A stretch of DNA of 64,000 nt from Haloarchaeobius iranensis (GCF_900103505.1 NZ_FNIA01000003.1:124001-188000); one strand, 5' to 3'; counted from the first letter of the stretch, positions 33,195 through 41,839 are shown. The notes: a model not told the origin generated them from the sequence alone. Numbers and translations are program-made.

Positions 33195-33881
33195 TCACTC
33201 CGGTTCGTAGATGTACGAGGTGTAGGCGTCGACGTCGTAGAACAGGGTCCCCGGCGGGAGCCCTCGCAGCCGCCAGAGGACGAACAGGTCGCCGACCGCA
33301 CCGCCGGTGTTCAGGACGAGCCCGAACCAGACGAACGGCACGTGCGGCCCCGGAACCAGGAGCAGGGCGACCCCGAGGGGTGTGAGCACTGCGAGCGGCG
33401 CGGCCACGGCGACGGCGAGCTGCCGCCGCGTCTGGAACTGCTCGAAGATGGCCGTGTAGAACGCGCCGAGCCGCGGGGCGACACCGAAGGAGACACGGAA
33501 CCCGAGCGCCCGGAACGCGAGCCCGTGGACGAGCTCGTGGAGGACGACGGTCCCGACGAGCGAGACGACGAACACCGTCCCGAACTCGGTCCCGTCGACG
33601 CTGAGCGTGAACCCCTCGGCGGTCTCCTCGAAGACGAGGAACGGGAACGCCGTCTCGGCGCCGCTCGTCGTGGTGGCCAGCCAGGCGAAGACGGCGAGCC
33701 CGACCGGTGCGACGACGACCGAGAGCAGGGTGAGCGTCAGCGCGGAGTAGCGGAACGGCGTCCCGGCGCGGTAGCCGGCCCGCACGGGAGGTTCGTACCC
33801 GTCACTGCCGGGTGGTACCGGTGGCTCATCGGTGGCAGTTGCGGCGGCATCGATAGCCGAGCCGTCCGGTGACGACGACAT
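33195..33881 (-). CDS. DUF3267-like membrane zinc metalloprotease
   Basis: 228 residues from the ATG at 33881. VVLHELVHGLAFRALG contains the HExxH zinc motif (HELVH) at the end of a membrane helix. Other hydrophobic segments are TLTLLSVVVAPVGLAVFAWL, VAVAAPLAVLTPLGVALLL and VPFVWFGLVLNTGGAVGDLFVLW. The last contains NTGGAVGD, where Asn/Asp could give the third ligand as in site-2-type proteases. The family is known as DUF3267; substrates are not known. It is convergent with phaB. Confidence 0.8.
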   Translation of the reverse strand: MSSSPDGSAIDAAATATDEPPVPPGSDGYEPPVRAGYRAGTPFRYSALTLTLLSVVVAPVGLAVFAWLATTTSGAETAFPFLVFEETAEGFTLSVDGTEFGTVFVVSLVGTVVLHELVHGLAFRALGFRVSFGVAPRLGAFYTAIFEQFQTRRQLAVAVAAPLAVLTPLGVALLLVPGPHVPFVWFGLVLNTGGAVGDLFVLWRLRGLPPGTLFYDVDAYTSYIYEPE

Positions 33882-33953
33882 GAAACGGTGGTCTGTCTCC
33901 GGGAACAAATCTGTTCGGGGGCGGCCGTGGTCGGGGAGACAGCCCCCCGCGGT

Positions 33954-35180
33954 TCAGCGGACCTCGTTCATCGTCGCCACGGTCCGCAGGTCGGAGAACC
34001 GCTGCTGCATGTCTAGCTCGTCCTCCAGCGCGGTGAGCGCGGATTCGAGTGGCACGTCGAGCTCGTAGGAGTAGAAGTTCCCGCGCGAACCGGAGCGGTT
34101 CTCCCGGGCGGTGAGGATGCCCAGCATCCGCAGGTCCGAGAGGTGGTTGTGGACCGAGCGCTGGGCGAGGCTGTCGACGCCGTAGCCGTCGCAGATGTCC
34201 AGGTAGCGGTCGTAGATGGCCCGGCTTCGGCCGGGGGTGTCGCCCTCCGCGGCGATGGAGACGACCGCCAGCAGCGCGAGGTGGCCGTGCTGGGTGAGCT
34301 GGCGGATACCCTCCTCGACACGCTCGCGTTCGAGTTCGTGCCGCGCCGCCTCGACGTGGCGCTCCGAGACGCGGTCGTCGTCGCCGTTCTCGGCCTGCTC
34401 GGCCGCGAGCAGGAGGAGGTCGAGCGCCTGTCGTGCGGAACCACGGTCCTTCGCGGCGAGTGCCGCACAGAGTCGGACGACGGCCTCGTCGTAGGTGTCC
34501 TCACGCAGCGCGATCTCGGCGCGCGAGGAGAGGATGTTCGTCAGCTCCTGGGCGTTGTACGGTGGGAACTGGAGTTCGCGCTCACAGAGCGTGTCCTGGA
34601 CGCGGGGGTCGAGCTGGTCGCGGAACTTGAAGTCGTTCGAGATGCCGATGATGCCGACCTTCGCGTCCTCGAGGTCACCCTTCGACCGGGCCCGGGGGAG
34701 CTCGTACAGTAGCTCGTCGCGGTCGCCGATGGCGTCGATCTCGTCGAGGACGAGCAGGATGGTGCCGCCGACCTCGTCGAGCTCCTCGTAGAGCTTGTTG
34801 AAGACGGTCTGCTGTGGGTAGCCCGTGGTGGATATCTCTCCGCCGTCGGGCCGCAGCTCGTTGACCAGTTCGACCGCGACCTGGTACGACGACGAGAGTG
34901 GCTTGCAGTTGAGTGAGACGACGGAGAGGTCCACGTCGTCGTACTCCTCGACGTCGTCCTGTAGCAACGACAGCAGGTACTCGGTGACGGCGGTCTTCCC
35001 GACGCCGGTGTTGCCGTAGAGGAAGACGTTGTTGGGTTCCCAGCCGTCGACGACCGGTTGGAGCGCGTCCATGTACGCCTCTATCTCCTCGTCCCGCTCT
35101 TCGATGCTGTCGGGCTGGTAGCTCTCCCGAAGAGCGTCCTTGTTTGCGAAGATGGCGCGCTTGCGCTCGAACCGGCGCAT
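33954..35180 (-). CDS. Orc1/Cdc6 replication initiator
   Basis: 408 residues from the ATG at 35180. AAA+ motifs are complete: Walker A GNTGVGKTAV, Walker B LLVLDEIDAIG, sensor 1 GISNDFKF and a sensor 2 region near GSARQALDLLLLA. The C-terminal winged helix (QRSVHNHLSDLRMLGILT) binds origin recognition boxes. Longer in-frame sequence upstream crosses the promoter and the repeats and is not coding. The gene sits directly beside a repeat-rich noncoding region with ORB-like sites, the usual arrangement of an archaeal origin with its cognate initiator. Confidence 0.95.
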   Translation of the reverse strand: MRRFERKRAIFANKDALRESYQPDSIEERDEEIEAYMDALQPVVDGWEPNNVFLYGNTGVGKTAVTEYLLSLLQDDVEEYDDVDLSVVSLNCKPLSSSYQVAVELVNELRPDGGEISTTGYPQQTVFNKLYEELDEVGGTILLVLDEIDAIGDRDELLYELPRARSKGDLEDAKVGIIGISNDFKFRDQLDPRVQDTLCERELQFPPYNAQELTNILSSRAEIALREDTYDEAVVRLCAALAAKDRGSARQALDLLLLAAEQAENGDDDRVSERHVEAARHELERERVEEGIRQLTQHGHLALLAVVSIAAEGDTPGRSRAIYDRYLDICDGYGVDSLAQRSVHNHLSDLRMLGILTARENRSGSRGNFYSYELDVPLESALTALEDELDMQQRFSDLRTVATMNEVR

Positions 35181-35202
35181 ACCCTTCCGGTGTGACTCCG
35201 GG

Positions 35203-35210
35203 TATAAAAG
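35203..35210 (-). promoter_or_regulatory. TATA box of orc1/cdc6
   Basis: Plus-strand TATAAAAG reads CTTTTATA on the gene strand, 26 bp before the ATG at 35180. A partial ORB (35211-35228) directly abuts it, so the initiator may repress its own gene. Confidence 0.7.
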
Positions 35211-35228
35211 AACCTCCTTTGCAAGTGA
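35211..35228 (-). repeat. ORB-like repeat G (partial, next to orc1/cdc6 promoter)
   Basis: Minus-strand reading TCACTTGCAAAGGAGG; core matches, tail is divergent. Confidence 0.55.
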
Positions 35229-35315
35229 TTCAAGTGTTTCGTGTGAACCGTCACGGTCGTTCACGTCCACAATCGACCCGCGCGCTGGTTGGTCACACGA
35301 CTCACACCCCTCACA

Positions 35316-35339
35316 GACACCACTGTTGCAAGTGAAGCT
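35316..35339 (-). repeat. ORB-like repeat E
   Basis: Minus-strand core TTCACTTGCAA at 35326-35336 followed by CAGTGGTGTC; nearly identical to repeat B in inverted orientation. Confidence 0.8.
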
Positions 35340-35439
35340 AGGAAGGAAGGGGTACCTAGTAGGAGAACACACCACGACTTCTGGTGAAGCGTTGACAGCT
35401 GTTCCCCCCGGCTGGGACGGCCGACTGTCGCCGAGGGAC

Positions 35440-35465
35440 ACACCCACCACGTTTACAAGTGAAGA
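35440..35465 (-). repeat. ORB-like repeat F
   Basis: Minus-strand core TTCACTTGTAA at 35453-35463 followed by ACGTGGTGGG; one core mismatch. Confidence 0.7.
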
Positions 35466-35558
35466 TTGTGTTTTGAGGGCCTGAAAGGAGGTATGATGCC
35501 GGTTTCGGGATATCTTCGAGGAACTCGGGAGTCCACCCCCTCCCCCACCTGACACCGG

Positions 35559-35580
35559 TTTCACTCGCAACGGTGGTGTC
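35559..35580 (+). repeat. ORB-like repeat A
   Basis: Core TTCACTCGCAA at 35560-35570, then CGGTGGTGTC. Confidence 0.85.
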
Positions 35581-35612
35581 TCTGTGTCAGGGCCCACCCC
35601 CACCCTCGTCCC

Positions 35613-35635
35613 GCTTCACTTGCAACGGTGGTGTC
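35613..35635 (+). repeat. ORB-like repeat B
   Basis: Core TTCACTTGCAA at 35615-35625, then CGGTGGTGTC; 55 bp after repeat A. Confidence 0.85.
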
Positions 35636-35682
35636 TCTCTCCCCCTGCAGCCACCGGCGACCGTCGCGTGAGCCGTATGGGT

Positions 35683-35705
35683 GTTCACTCGCAACGGTGG
35701 TGGGG
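35683..35705 (+). repeat. ORB-like repeat C
   Basis: Core TTCACTCGCAA at 35684-35694, then CGGTGGTGGG; 69 bp after repeat B. Confidence 0.85.
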
Positions 35706-35726
35706 GTGCGAAGGTCGACTGGCCCG

Positions 35727-35750
35727 CTTCACTTGCAAGGGTGGGGGGAG
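35727..35750 (+). repeat. ORB-like repeat D
   Basis: Core TTCACTTGCAA at 35728-35738, then GGGTGGGGGG; 44 bp after repeat C. Confidence 0.8.
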
Positions 35751-35890
35751 AGACCGGGGGACTGCGCCGCGGTGGCGAGGTGACCCACCGATGCGGCATG
35801 GCTCTCGCTACCGGCGTCGTCGAGCACGTGGCTGCGCAAGACGTGGGAGTGACGGGAATAACTAAACCGATGCCACGAGTGGAACCGGCT

Positions 35891-37045
35891 ATGGACCGTG
35901 TAGCAGTCATCGGCGCCTCGATGACCAAGTTCGGACAACGGGACTCGTGGGTGATGGACCTGCTCGCCGAGGCGGGGACGGCCTGCCTCGACGACGCCGG
36001 GGTCGCACCCGACGAGGTCGAGCACCTGTACGTCTCGAACATGGCAAGCGGGGAGTTCGAGGGACAGACGGGAGTGATGAACGCCCTGGCGCACGACCTC
36101 GACGTGCTGCCGGCCTACAGCCAGCGGGTCGACCAGACATCCTCCTCCGGCGGGGCGGGCATCTACGCGGCGTGGCAGTCCGTCGCCTCCGGCGCGTCCG
36201 ACATGACGCTGCTCGTCGGCGGCGAGAAGATGACCCACCGGACGACCGGCGAGGCCACGGACGTCATCGCCTCCATCACGCACCCGGTCGAGTACAAGCA
36301 CGGCGTCACGCTGCCGAGCTTCGCCGGCCTCACCGCGCGGCACTACCTGGAGCGGTACGACGCGCCGCGGGAGTCGCTCGCGAAGGTCGCCGTGAAGAAC
36401 CACAAGAACGGCCTGGACAACCCGCACGCGCAGTTCCAGAAGGAGGTCGACCTGAAGACGGTGATGGAGTCGCCCATCGTCGCCGACCCCCTCCGGCTGT
36501 ACGACTTCTGTCCCATCACGGACGGCAGCGCGGCGCTCATGTTCTGCCCCGAGTCCGTGGCCGAGCAGTACACCGACGACTACGCCGTCGTGACCGGTGT
36601 CGCGGGCGCGACGGACACCCACGTGGTCCACGAGCGCGAGGACCCCACCGTGATGGGCGGCGTCGTCGAGTCCGGCAAGCAGGCCTACGAGATGGCCGAC
36701 CTCGGACCCGAGGACGTGGACGTGGCCGAGCTCCACGACATGTTCACCATCCTCGAGTTCCTCCAGATGGAGGGCCTCGGGTTCGCGGAGCCGGGCACGG
36801 CGTGGGAGCGCGTCGAGGCCGGCGAGACGGAGATGGACGGCGAACTCCCCATCAACACATCCGGCGGGCTGAAGTCGAAGGGCCACCCGCTCGGCGCGAG
36901 CGGGGTCGCACAGGGCTACGAGATCTACGCCCAGCTCGTCGGTGAGGCGGGCGACCGCCAGGTCGACGCGGACGTCGGGCTCGCATGCAACGTCGGCGGG
37001 TTCGGGAACTGCGTCATCACCACCATCATGGAGGCAGCAGCATGA
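35891..37045 (+). CDS. Thiolase-fold acyl-CoA acetyltransferase
   Basis: 384 residues from the ATG at 35891, about 27 bp after an ATAACTAAA promoter element; an in-frame ATG at 35870 is possible. The two thiolase halves are present: QTSSSGGAGIYAAWQSVASG occupies the nucleophile region and LKSKGHPLGASGVAQGYEI holds the GHPxGxSG His motif. The expected nucleophile Cys position reads Ser/Gly (SSSGGAG), so it belongs to the archaeal SCP2-like thiolase branch and may need its partner. It overlaps a DUF35/OB-fold gene by 4 nt, the usual partner that bridges thiolase and HMG-CoA synthase in archaea. Confidence 0.85.
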   Translation: MDRVAVIGASMTKFGQRDSWVMDLLAEAGTACLDDAGVAPDEVEHLYVSNMASGEFEGQTGVMNALAHDLDVLPAYSQRVDQTSSSGGAGIYAAWQSVASGASDMTLLVGGEKMTHRTTGEATDVIASITHPVEYKHGVTLPSFAGLTARHYLERYDAPRESLAKVAVKNHKNGLDNPHAQFQKEVDLKTVMESPIVADPLRLYDFCPITDGSAALMFCPESVAEQYTDDYAVVTGVAGATDTHVVHEREDPTVMGGVVESGKQAYEMADLGPEDVDVAELHDMFTILEFLQMEGLGFAEPGTAWERVEAGETEMDGELPINTSGGLKSKGHPLGASGVAQGYEIYAQLVGEAGDRQVDADVGLACNVGGFGNCVITTIMEAAA

Positions 37046-37401
37046 CGATGGAAGCCTACCGGTACGACGACGGCAGCATCACCTACCCGGGCCACACCAT
37101 CGGCCCGAACGGCAGCGAACCGGTCGGGACGGTCGACCTCAGCGAGTACGAGGGCGAGGTCGTCACCTGGACGAACTCGACGGCGACCCCGCCGGGGGTC
37201 CGCCAGCCCAACGCGCTCGCAATCGTCGAGTTCGACGTCGACGGCGAGTCAGTCCGCGCCATCGGGCAGCTGACGACCGACGACGTCGAGACCGGCGATA
37301 CGGTTCGCCCCGTCTACGCCGAGGAGCTTCGCGACCCCGAGGCCGGCATCAAGGAACCGGAGAGCCAGGACTGGGACGGCTACCGGTTCGAACCCGTCTA
37401 G
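37042..37401 (+). CDS. DUF35-type OB-fold protein, thiolase partner
   Basis: 119 residues, ATG overlapping the thiolase stop as ATGA. The OB-fold strands VGTVDLSEYEGEVVTWTN, ALAIVEFDVDGESVRAIGQL and GDTVRPVYAEE match the C-terminal part of DUF35 proteins. The zinc-ribbon half normally present in DUF35 is missing; the protein has no Cys at all. In archaea the DUF35 partner binds acyl-CoA between thiolase and HMG-CoA synthase. Which acyl substrate this pair uses is not indicated. Confidence 0.8.
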   Translation: MTMEAYRYDDGSITYPGHTIGPNGSEPVGTVDLSEYEGEVVTWTNSTATPPGVRQPNALAIVEFDVDGESVRAIGQLTTDDVETGDTVRPVYAEELRDPEAGIKEPESQDWDGYRFEPV

Positions 37402-37445
37402 GTCGTCTGGACGGTCGCGGAACACTCCCCGTCAGAACCCCGCGG

Positions 37446-38294
37446 CTACTCGTCGGCACCGACGGGTCCGCGGCCGTCGTCCTCGCCTGCGGTGTCCGTC
37501 CCGCCGCTCCCGTCCTCCTCGCCGGTGCCGGCACCCGCATCCTCCGCGCCAGCACCCGCATCCTCCGGGCCGGCACTCGCCTCGTCGCCGTCGTCACTCG
37601 TGCTCTCGCCACGGCGGGCCGAACCGGCATCGCCGCCTCCCGACCCGTCCTCGTACTGCTGCTTCAGCGTCTCCAGCTCGGCGTCGACGTCGATAGTCAC
37701 CGATTGGTCGTCCGCCTCGGCGTCCGACCCGTCGCTGTCGGCCACGTCGATGTCGGTGCCGTCGTCGTCGGCTTCCTCCCCGGTCTCCTCGAACTCGTCG
37801 AGCGTGCGGTCCCGGGTCCGGCTCGCCGTGAGCTGTTCCTGTATCTCCCGCCGGAGGTCCTGGGCCTCGGTCAGGATGCTCCGGGCCGAATCGTTCTCCG
37901 GAAGCTCGGTCCCCTCGAGGACCGACTGGAGCTCCGCGAGCGCGTCCGAGGCCCGGGAGAGCGTCTCGCGGCTGACGGATTCGGCGGTCGAGCGAGCACG
38001 GTCGCCGGTGTCCCGTCCGCGTTCGCCCGCCCGGCGACCCCCCTCGGCGAGGCGGATCGCTCGCTGGAGCGCTTCGAGGAGCCGGATGTTCGTCTCGAGG
38101 ATGGCGATGGTCGCGGGGATGGCGACCTCGTCGGCGAACTCCATGAACTCGCGCGGTGTGGGCGGTCGCGGGATGCCAAGCGGTCCCGTCGGCGGCCGAC
38201 GGCGCTGCTCGTCGAGCTGTTCCCTGAGAGCGCGGAGCTCCCTCGCCAGCTCCTGGGCGTCGGCGGCGATGTCGTCGTCCCTGGAATCGCTCAT
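37446..38294 (-). CDS. Haloarchaeal helical protein with acidic tail
   Basis: 282 residues. Residues 1-150 are helical and charged, with a central conserved-looking block (RPPTPREFMEFADEVAIPATI and AILETNIRLLEALQRAIRLA). Residues 160-282 are Asp/Glu/Gly/Ala-rich and disordered, with DAGAGAEDAGAGTGEEDG-type local repetition. No signal or membrane helix. I know this only as a haloarchaeal family of unknown function. It converges with the DUF35 gene and is divergent from the gene at 38449. Confidence 0.65.
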   Translation of the reverse strand: MSDSRDDDIAADAQELARELRALREQLDEQRRRPPTGPLGIPRPPTPREFMEFADEVAIPATIAILETNIRLLEALQRAIRLAEGGRRAGERGRDTGDRARSTAESVSRETLSRASDALAELQSVLEGTELPENDSARSILTEAQDLRREIQEQLTASRTRDRTLDEFEETGEEADDDGTDIDVADSDGSDAEADDQSVTIDVDAELETLKQQYEDGSGGGDAGSARRGESTSDDGDEASAGPEDAGAGAEDAGAGTGEEDGSGGTDTAGEDDGRGPVGADE

Positions 38295-38412
38295 AGCGTA
38301 CCCTTATCGCGTAGCCGACAAAAACCATGCGCCGCCCCTCGCGCGGTCCAGTTCCGCGACTGACTCGGTTTCACCGGGTGTAACACGTTATTATAGTAAA
38401 TCAATAGCCACA

Positions 38413-38421
38413 ATATTTATT
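38413..38421 (+). promoter_or_regulatory. TATA box before the DUF7504-like gene
   Basis: ATATTTATT lies about 32 bp before the ATG at 38449, in a clearly AT-rich stretch. Confidence 0.6.
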
Positions 38422-38448
38422 GCATCCTGTTTCCAATTCGACGAAAGA

Positions 38449-39138
38449 ATGCGTACCGACCACGGTGGGGGGGTACCCGGGAGCACCACGTTCGCACAGA
38501 CGCTCTCGGCACTCAAACGCGAGGGCAGCAGCATTCTCCTGGTCGGGCGGACGAGTGCGACGGCACACCGTGCGGCCTGTCACAGACTCATGGGCGACGG
38601 CGAGGAGCCAAGACAGCGTCTCTACATCTTCACGACGGGGACCGAGACGTGCGGGCAGGGGCCGTCCACGGACCAGCACGGCGAGACCCGCGTCCTCAGC
38701 CAGGAGAACGAGGCCGGCGTCGCTGCGAGCCCGAAGGGCCTCCCGGACGACGTCACGGAGACGGTGGTCGGCCAACAGCTGCTGAGCACGCTCGGGACGG
38801 CGATCATCGACGACATCGACGACATGGAGAGCGACCACGAGCTCGAGCCGGGTGAACTGCGGCTCTGCTTCGACTCGGTCACCCCGCTTCTCCGGGAGCA
38901 CAAGTCACAGAACGTGTTCCGCCTGCTCCACATGGTCACGTCGCGGACCAGGCAGGCCGACGGGATGGGGCACTTCCACCTGCCGCTCGACCGCGACAGC
39001 GACTACGTGCGGCTGCTCGAACCGCTGTTCGACGCGGTCGTGGAGGTCAGACGGACCGAGGAGGACGACGAGGAGCGCCTCGAACAGCGGTGGCATCTCC
39101 GCGACCGCGACGCAGAGAGCGGCTGGATCGAGATCTGA
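38449..39138 (+). CDS. RecA/KaiC-like degenerate NTPase-fold protein (DUF7504-like)
   Basis: 229 residues. FAQTLSALKREGSSILLVG followed by HRAACHRLMG at the N-terminus is typical of a haloarchaeal family (I recall it as DUF7504, unverified) related to KaiC/RecA-like proteins but with the Walker A loop lost (GRTSATAH where GxxxxGK would be). LGTAIIDDIDDM and LRLCFDSVTPLLREHKSQNVFRLLHMVTSR resemble the Walker B and following strand of KaiC. A signalling or regulatory role is inference. Confidence 0.65.
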   Translation: MRTDHGGGVPGSTTFAQTLSALKREGSSILLVGRTSATAHRAACHRLMGDGEEPRQRLYIFTTGTETCGQGPSTDQHGETRVLSQENEAGVAASPKGLPDDVTETVVGQQLLSTLGTAIIDDIDDMESDHELEPGELRLCFDSVTPLLREHKSQNVFRLLHMVTSRTRQADGMGHFHLPLDRDSDYVRLLEPLFDAVVEVRRTEEDDEERLEQRWHLRDRDAESGWIEI

Positions 39139-39152
39139 GCGGGCGCTCCGTC

Positions 39153-39524
39153 TCAGCTGTGCTGTTCGATGAGACCGGCGAGCGTGGACTTCTCCTGGAC
39201 GCCGACCATCCGCTCGACGAGCTCGCCGTCCGCGTACAGCAGCAGGGTCGGGACGCCACGGACGCCGTTCTCCTGTGCGAGCGCCTGTAGCTCGTCGATG
39301 TCGACCTTCGCGACGGTGGCGTCCGTCTCGGCGGCGAGCTCCGCGACGACGGGTTCGAGCATCTTGCAGGGACCACACCAGTCGGCGTAGAAGTCGACCA
39401 GCACCACGTCCTCGTCGGCGACCAGCGTCTGCAGGTGCGACTGGCTCTCGACGTGGACCGGCTCGGCCGTGTTCGTCGCGCTGGTGTCGGTGACGTCGTC
39501 GTTCGACTCTGCTACATCACTCAT
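39153..39524 (-). CDS. trxA: Thioredoxin
   Basis: 123 residues. VDFYADWCGPCKMLEPV carries the CGPC redox centre, VRGVPTLLLY the cis-Pro loop. The N-terminal 30 residues are an acidic haloarchaeal extension. It reduces protein disulfides in the cytoplasm. GTTTAACC-type sequence (TTAAAC on the gene strand, about 39550) is about 28 bp upstream of the start and is its likely promoter. Confidence 0.95.
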   Translation of the reverse strand: MSDVAESNDDVTDTSATNTAEPVHVESQSHLQTLVADEDVVLVDFYADWCGPCKMLEPVVAELAAETDATVAKVDIDELQALAQENGVRGVPTLLLYADGELVERMVGVQEKSTLAGLIEQHS

Positions 39525-39745
39525 GCCCGTCGTTACGGAGGGCCGACGTTTAACCGTTCGTCGGGTTGTCGGGGACCTCGCACGACCGGTCCGGCGGAGT
39601 CATGGTGGATGTGAACGCGGGCAACGTACCACGGGAATCCAGCCTTCGTGGCGGTGCAGTCGCACGAATCGGGACACGACTCACCGTTCGATATCGAGCG
39701 AACCCTGATACCTCGACCGTGCGTACGCGAACAGGAGAGTCACCC

Positions 39746-41839
39746 ATGGTCGAAGTAGGCATCGAGATACTCGCCGGCGTCGCAGTGACGATCCTCCTGA
39801 TGCTCGTCTTCCTCGGCGTGGTCGTCATGTGGGACGTCGCGCTCGCGCTGCGAGACGTCGCGGAGAGGGTCGATTCGCTCGAGGACGACGTGGATTCAGA
39901 TCTGGAGACGATAAACGGGACACTGACCCGAATCCACGACAGCATGCGCGGTGAGGGGCAGGGCCGGACCGTCGGCCGTACCGCAGCCACCGCCGACGGG
40001 CGTGGCACCGCGGCAGAGCGTCAGCCCCAGTCGCCACCGGCACGCACGGCGGCCCGGACCGTCGCCACGCCCGGAGTCGGCACACCGACGACGTCGAGCG
40101 GCCAGTCGAAGGTGGGTGGTCTGCAGGCGGCACAGCCCTCGCCGGAGGGCGTCGTCGGCCAGGTGCAACTGGCCGACGGTCGGACCGGGCGGACCGGGTC
40201 CGACGCGGCTGCACCTGCCGGCGCTTCGTCGGCCGCCGGGACGTCGACCGACGCGGACGCCAGGGCGACCGAGGGTCTGGATGCGGGCAGTGCCGATATC
40301 GACCCGGACGAGACCGGCGCGCAGTCGGACGACGAGACGGATGCGGATTCGACCACGGGTGAGAGTGGGACGGGTGACACGGCGGCAGATAGCGCCACGG
40401 AGGACGACGGGGAAGCGGACGAAGAGCCTGCGGACGGCGAGAGCGAGGGTGGAGCCGACGCGCCGGACGCCGCGGACGAGGCGGGCGGCGAAGACGCCGG
40501 CGGCACGGACGACGACCTCACGGAGGACGGGGCTCCCGCTACAGACGATGCCGCGACCGACGAGGCCGAAGCGGACGACGACCAGGGCGCCGACACCGAG
40601 GACGGCTTCGTTACGGACGCCGTGGACGCCGAGAGACCTCACGCCTCGGACGCCGCGGCTGCCGAAGGTGGCGCGGCCCCCACGTCCGACCGGGAGCTGG
40701 ACGGCTCCATCGCGAAACTGCTCGACGACGAGGACGAGCAGACGGCGGACGGTTTCGAACCGGACGACTCGGCCACCGAGGCGGTTCGAACCTTCGGGCA
40801 GGACGCCCGGACGAACCGTGGGCTGGGGCCCTCGCCCGACCTGTTCACCGATGCCGACGGAGACGAGGCTGGGGGCCGATTCGAGACCGCAGCCGACGAA
40901 CCGTGGTACGCGACCCAGTTCGAATCGCACCCACGCTCGACCGGTGCGATCGCGGAGACGAGCGAGCACGGGCCGGACGAACGGCCAGACGACGCTGACG
41001 ATGCTGTTGGGACCGCACCGGCGCTCGCCGACTTCGACGACGCGTCGGTCGGGAAGACGGACGCGGAGCCGGCGGACGTGGGGACCTCGAACGGGCTGTC
41101 GGACCCAGCCGGGTTCGAGGACCCTGCGGCTGCAGATGCCGCGGTCGCCGGGGACTCAACGCAGGACGAGACCGACGCGGAAGCGTCCGGTCGCGCCGAC
41201 CCGGAGACGGTCGCAGCCGCAGTCCTGCAGGGAGGCGACGCTCCGGAGAGCGAAGACGACGGCCACGAGGACGACGGCACGATGCCCGGTGTCGAGAGCG
41301 GCGACGCCCCGAGCGCGGCCGCCGACGGGACCGGGCAGGACACTGCCGGTTCGGCCGACACCGATGGCGGCGCGGCCGCGGCCGGCCCCGGAACCGACGA
41401 GCCGGCGGGCGTCGGTGACCTCGTCGAGCAGGAGCTGACGACGCTCACCCAGGAGGTCGGCGGGACGAGCATCTCACCGGACGTGAGCTCGCTGCCGCTT
41501 CCCCAGGGGGCCGAGGAGCTCGACGACACCGAGTACACGTTCCCGCTGTCGGGCGAGGCGTACGGGCTCAGCGCCAGCGCCGAGAACGAGGTCGCGAGGC
41601 TGGAGCTGGTGCCCGACGGCGGCACCGAGCTCTCCGGGTCGAGCGAGCAACTGCTCCGGTACCAGTTCCGGAACTACCTCGGGCGAACGGGGAGCGACCA
41701 CGCCGAGTTGCAGGTCGACGGCGATGGCGTCGTCGCGGTCGAGATTCCCGGCGCGACGGCGGACGCCCTCGACAGCTGGGCCGATGCGCTCATCCAGATC
41801 ACCGACCGGACGCTGTACCTCGCCAGAAGCGAGGACTGA
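39746..41839 (+). CDS. Membrane-anchored highly acidic protein
   Basis: 697 residues from the ATG at 39746. One N-terminal membrane helix (ILAGVAVTILLMLVFLGVVVMW) is followed by a short coiled coil (LRDVAERVDSLEDDVDSDLE). Residues 65-560 are low-complexity Asp/Glu/Ala/Thr/Gly. The C-terminal 140 residues appear folded (LPLPQGAEELDDTEYTFPL, SSEQLLRYQFRNYLGRTGSD, GATADALDSWADALIQITD). Function unknown; a long spacer holding a globular domain away from the membrane is the visible design. An in-frame extension upstream of 39746 is not conserved-looking and I left it out. Confidence 0.7.
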   Translation: MVEVGIEILAGVAVTILLMLVFLGVVVMWDVALALRDVAERVDSLEDDVDSDLETINGTLTRIHDSMRGEGQGRTVGRTAATADGRGTAAERQPQSPPARTAARTVATPGVGTPTTSSGQSKVGGLQAAQPSPEGVVGQVQLADGRTGRTGSDAAAPAGASSAAGTSTDADARATEGLDAGSADIDPDETGAQSDDETDADSTTGESGTGDTAADSATEDDGEADEEPADGESEGGADAPDAADEAGGEDAGGTDDDLTEDGAPATDDAATDEAEADDDQGADTEDGFVTDAVDAERPHASDAAAAEGGAAPTSDRELDGSIAKLLDDEDEQTADGFEPDDSATEAVRTFGQDARTNRGLGPSPDLFTDADGDEAGGRFETAADEPWYATQFESHPRSTGAIAETSEHGPDERPDDADDAVGTAPALADFDDASVGKTDAEPADVGTSNGLSDPAGFEDPAAADAAVAGDSTQDETDAEASGRADPETVAAAVLQGGDAPESEDDGHEDDGTMPGVESGDAPSAAADGTGQDTAGSADTDGGAAAAGPGTDEPAGVGDLVEQELTTLTQEVGGTSISPDVSSLPLPQGAEELDDTEYTFPLSGEAYGLSASAENEVARLELVPDGGTELSGSSEQLLRYQFRNYLGRTGSDHAELQVDGDGVVAVEIPGATADALDSWADALIQITDRTLYLARSED

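Larger units (their letters stand above)
35181..35890. other. Predicted replication origin
   Basis: The only gene-free stretch over 300 bp in the window. It holds at least seven copies of an ORB-like repeat with core TTCACTYGCAA followed by a G/T-rich tail (GGTGGTGT or similar). Three copies on the initiator side point one way and four on the far side point the other, bracketing 35466-35558, which is the candidate unwinding region. A degenerate copy lies at 35365-35390. The promoter of orc1/cdc6 is at one end and that of a thiolase gene at the other. Active use as an origin is inferred. Confidence 0.8.

Noticed and set aside
35559-35750. CRISPR or integron-like repeats
   Set aside because: Spacing is irregular, orientation is mixed and an Orc1/Cdc6 gene is adjacent, so an origin explains them.
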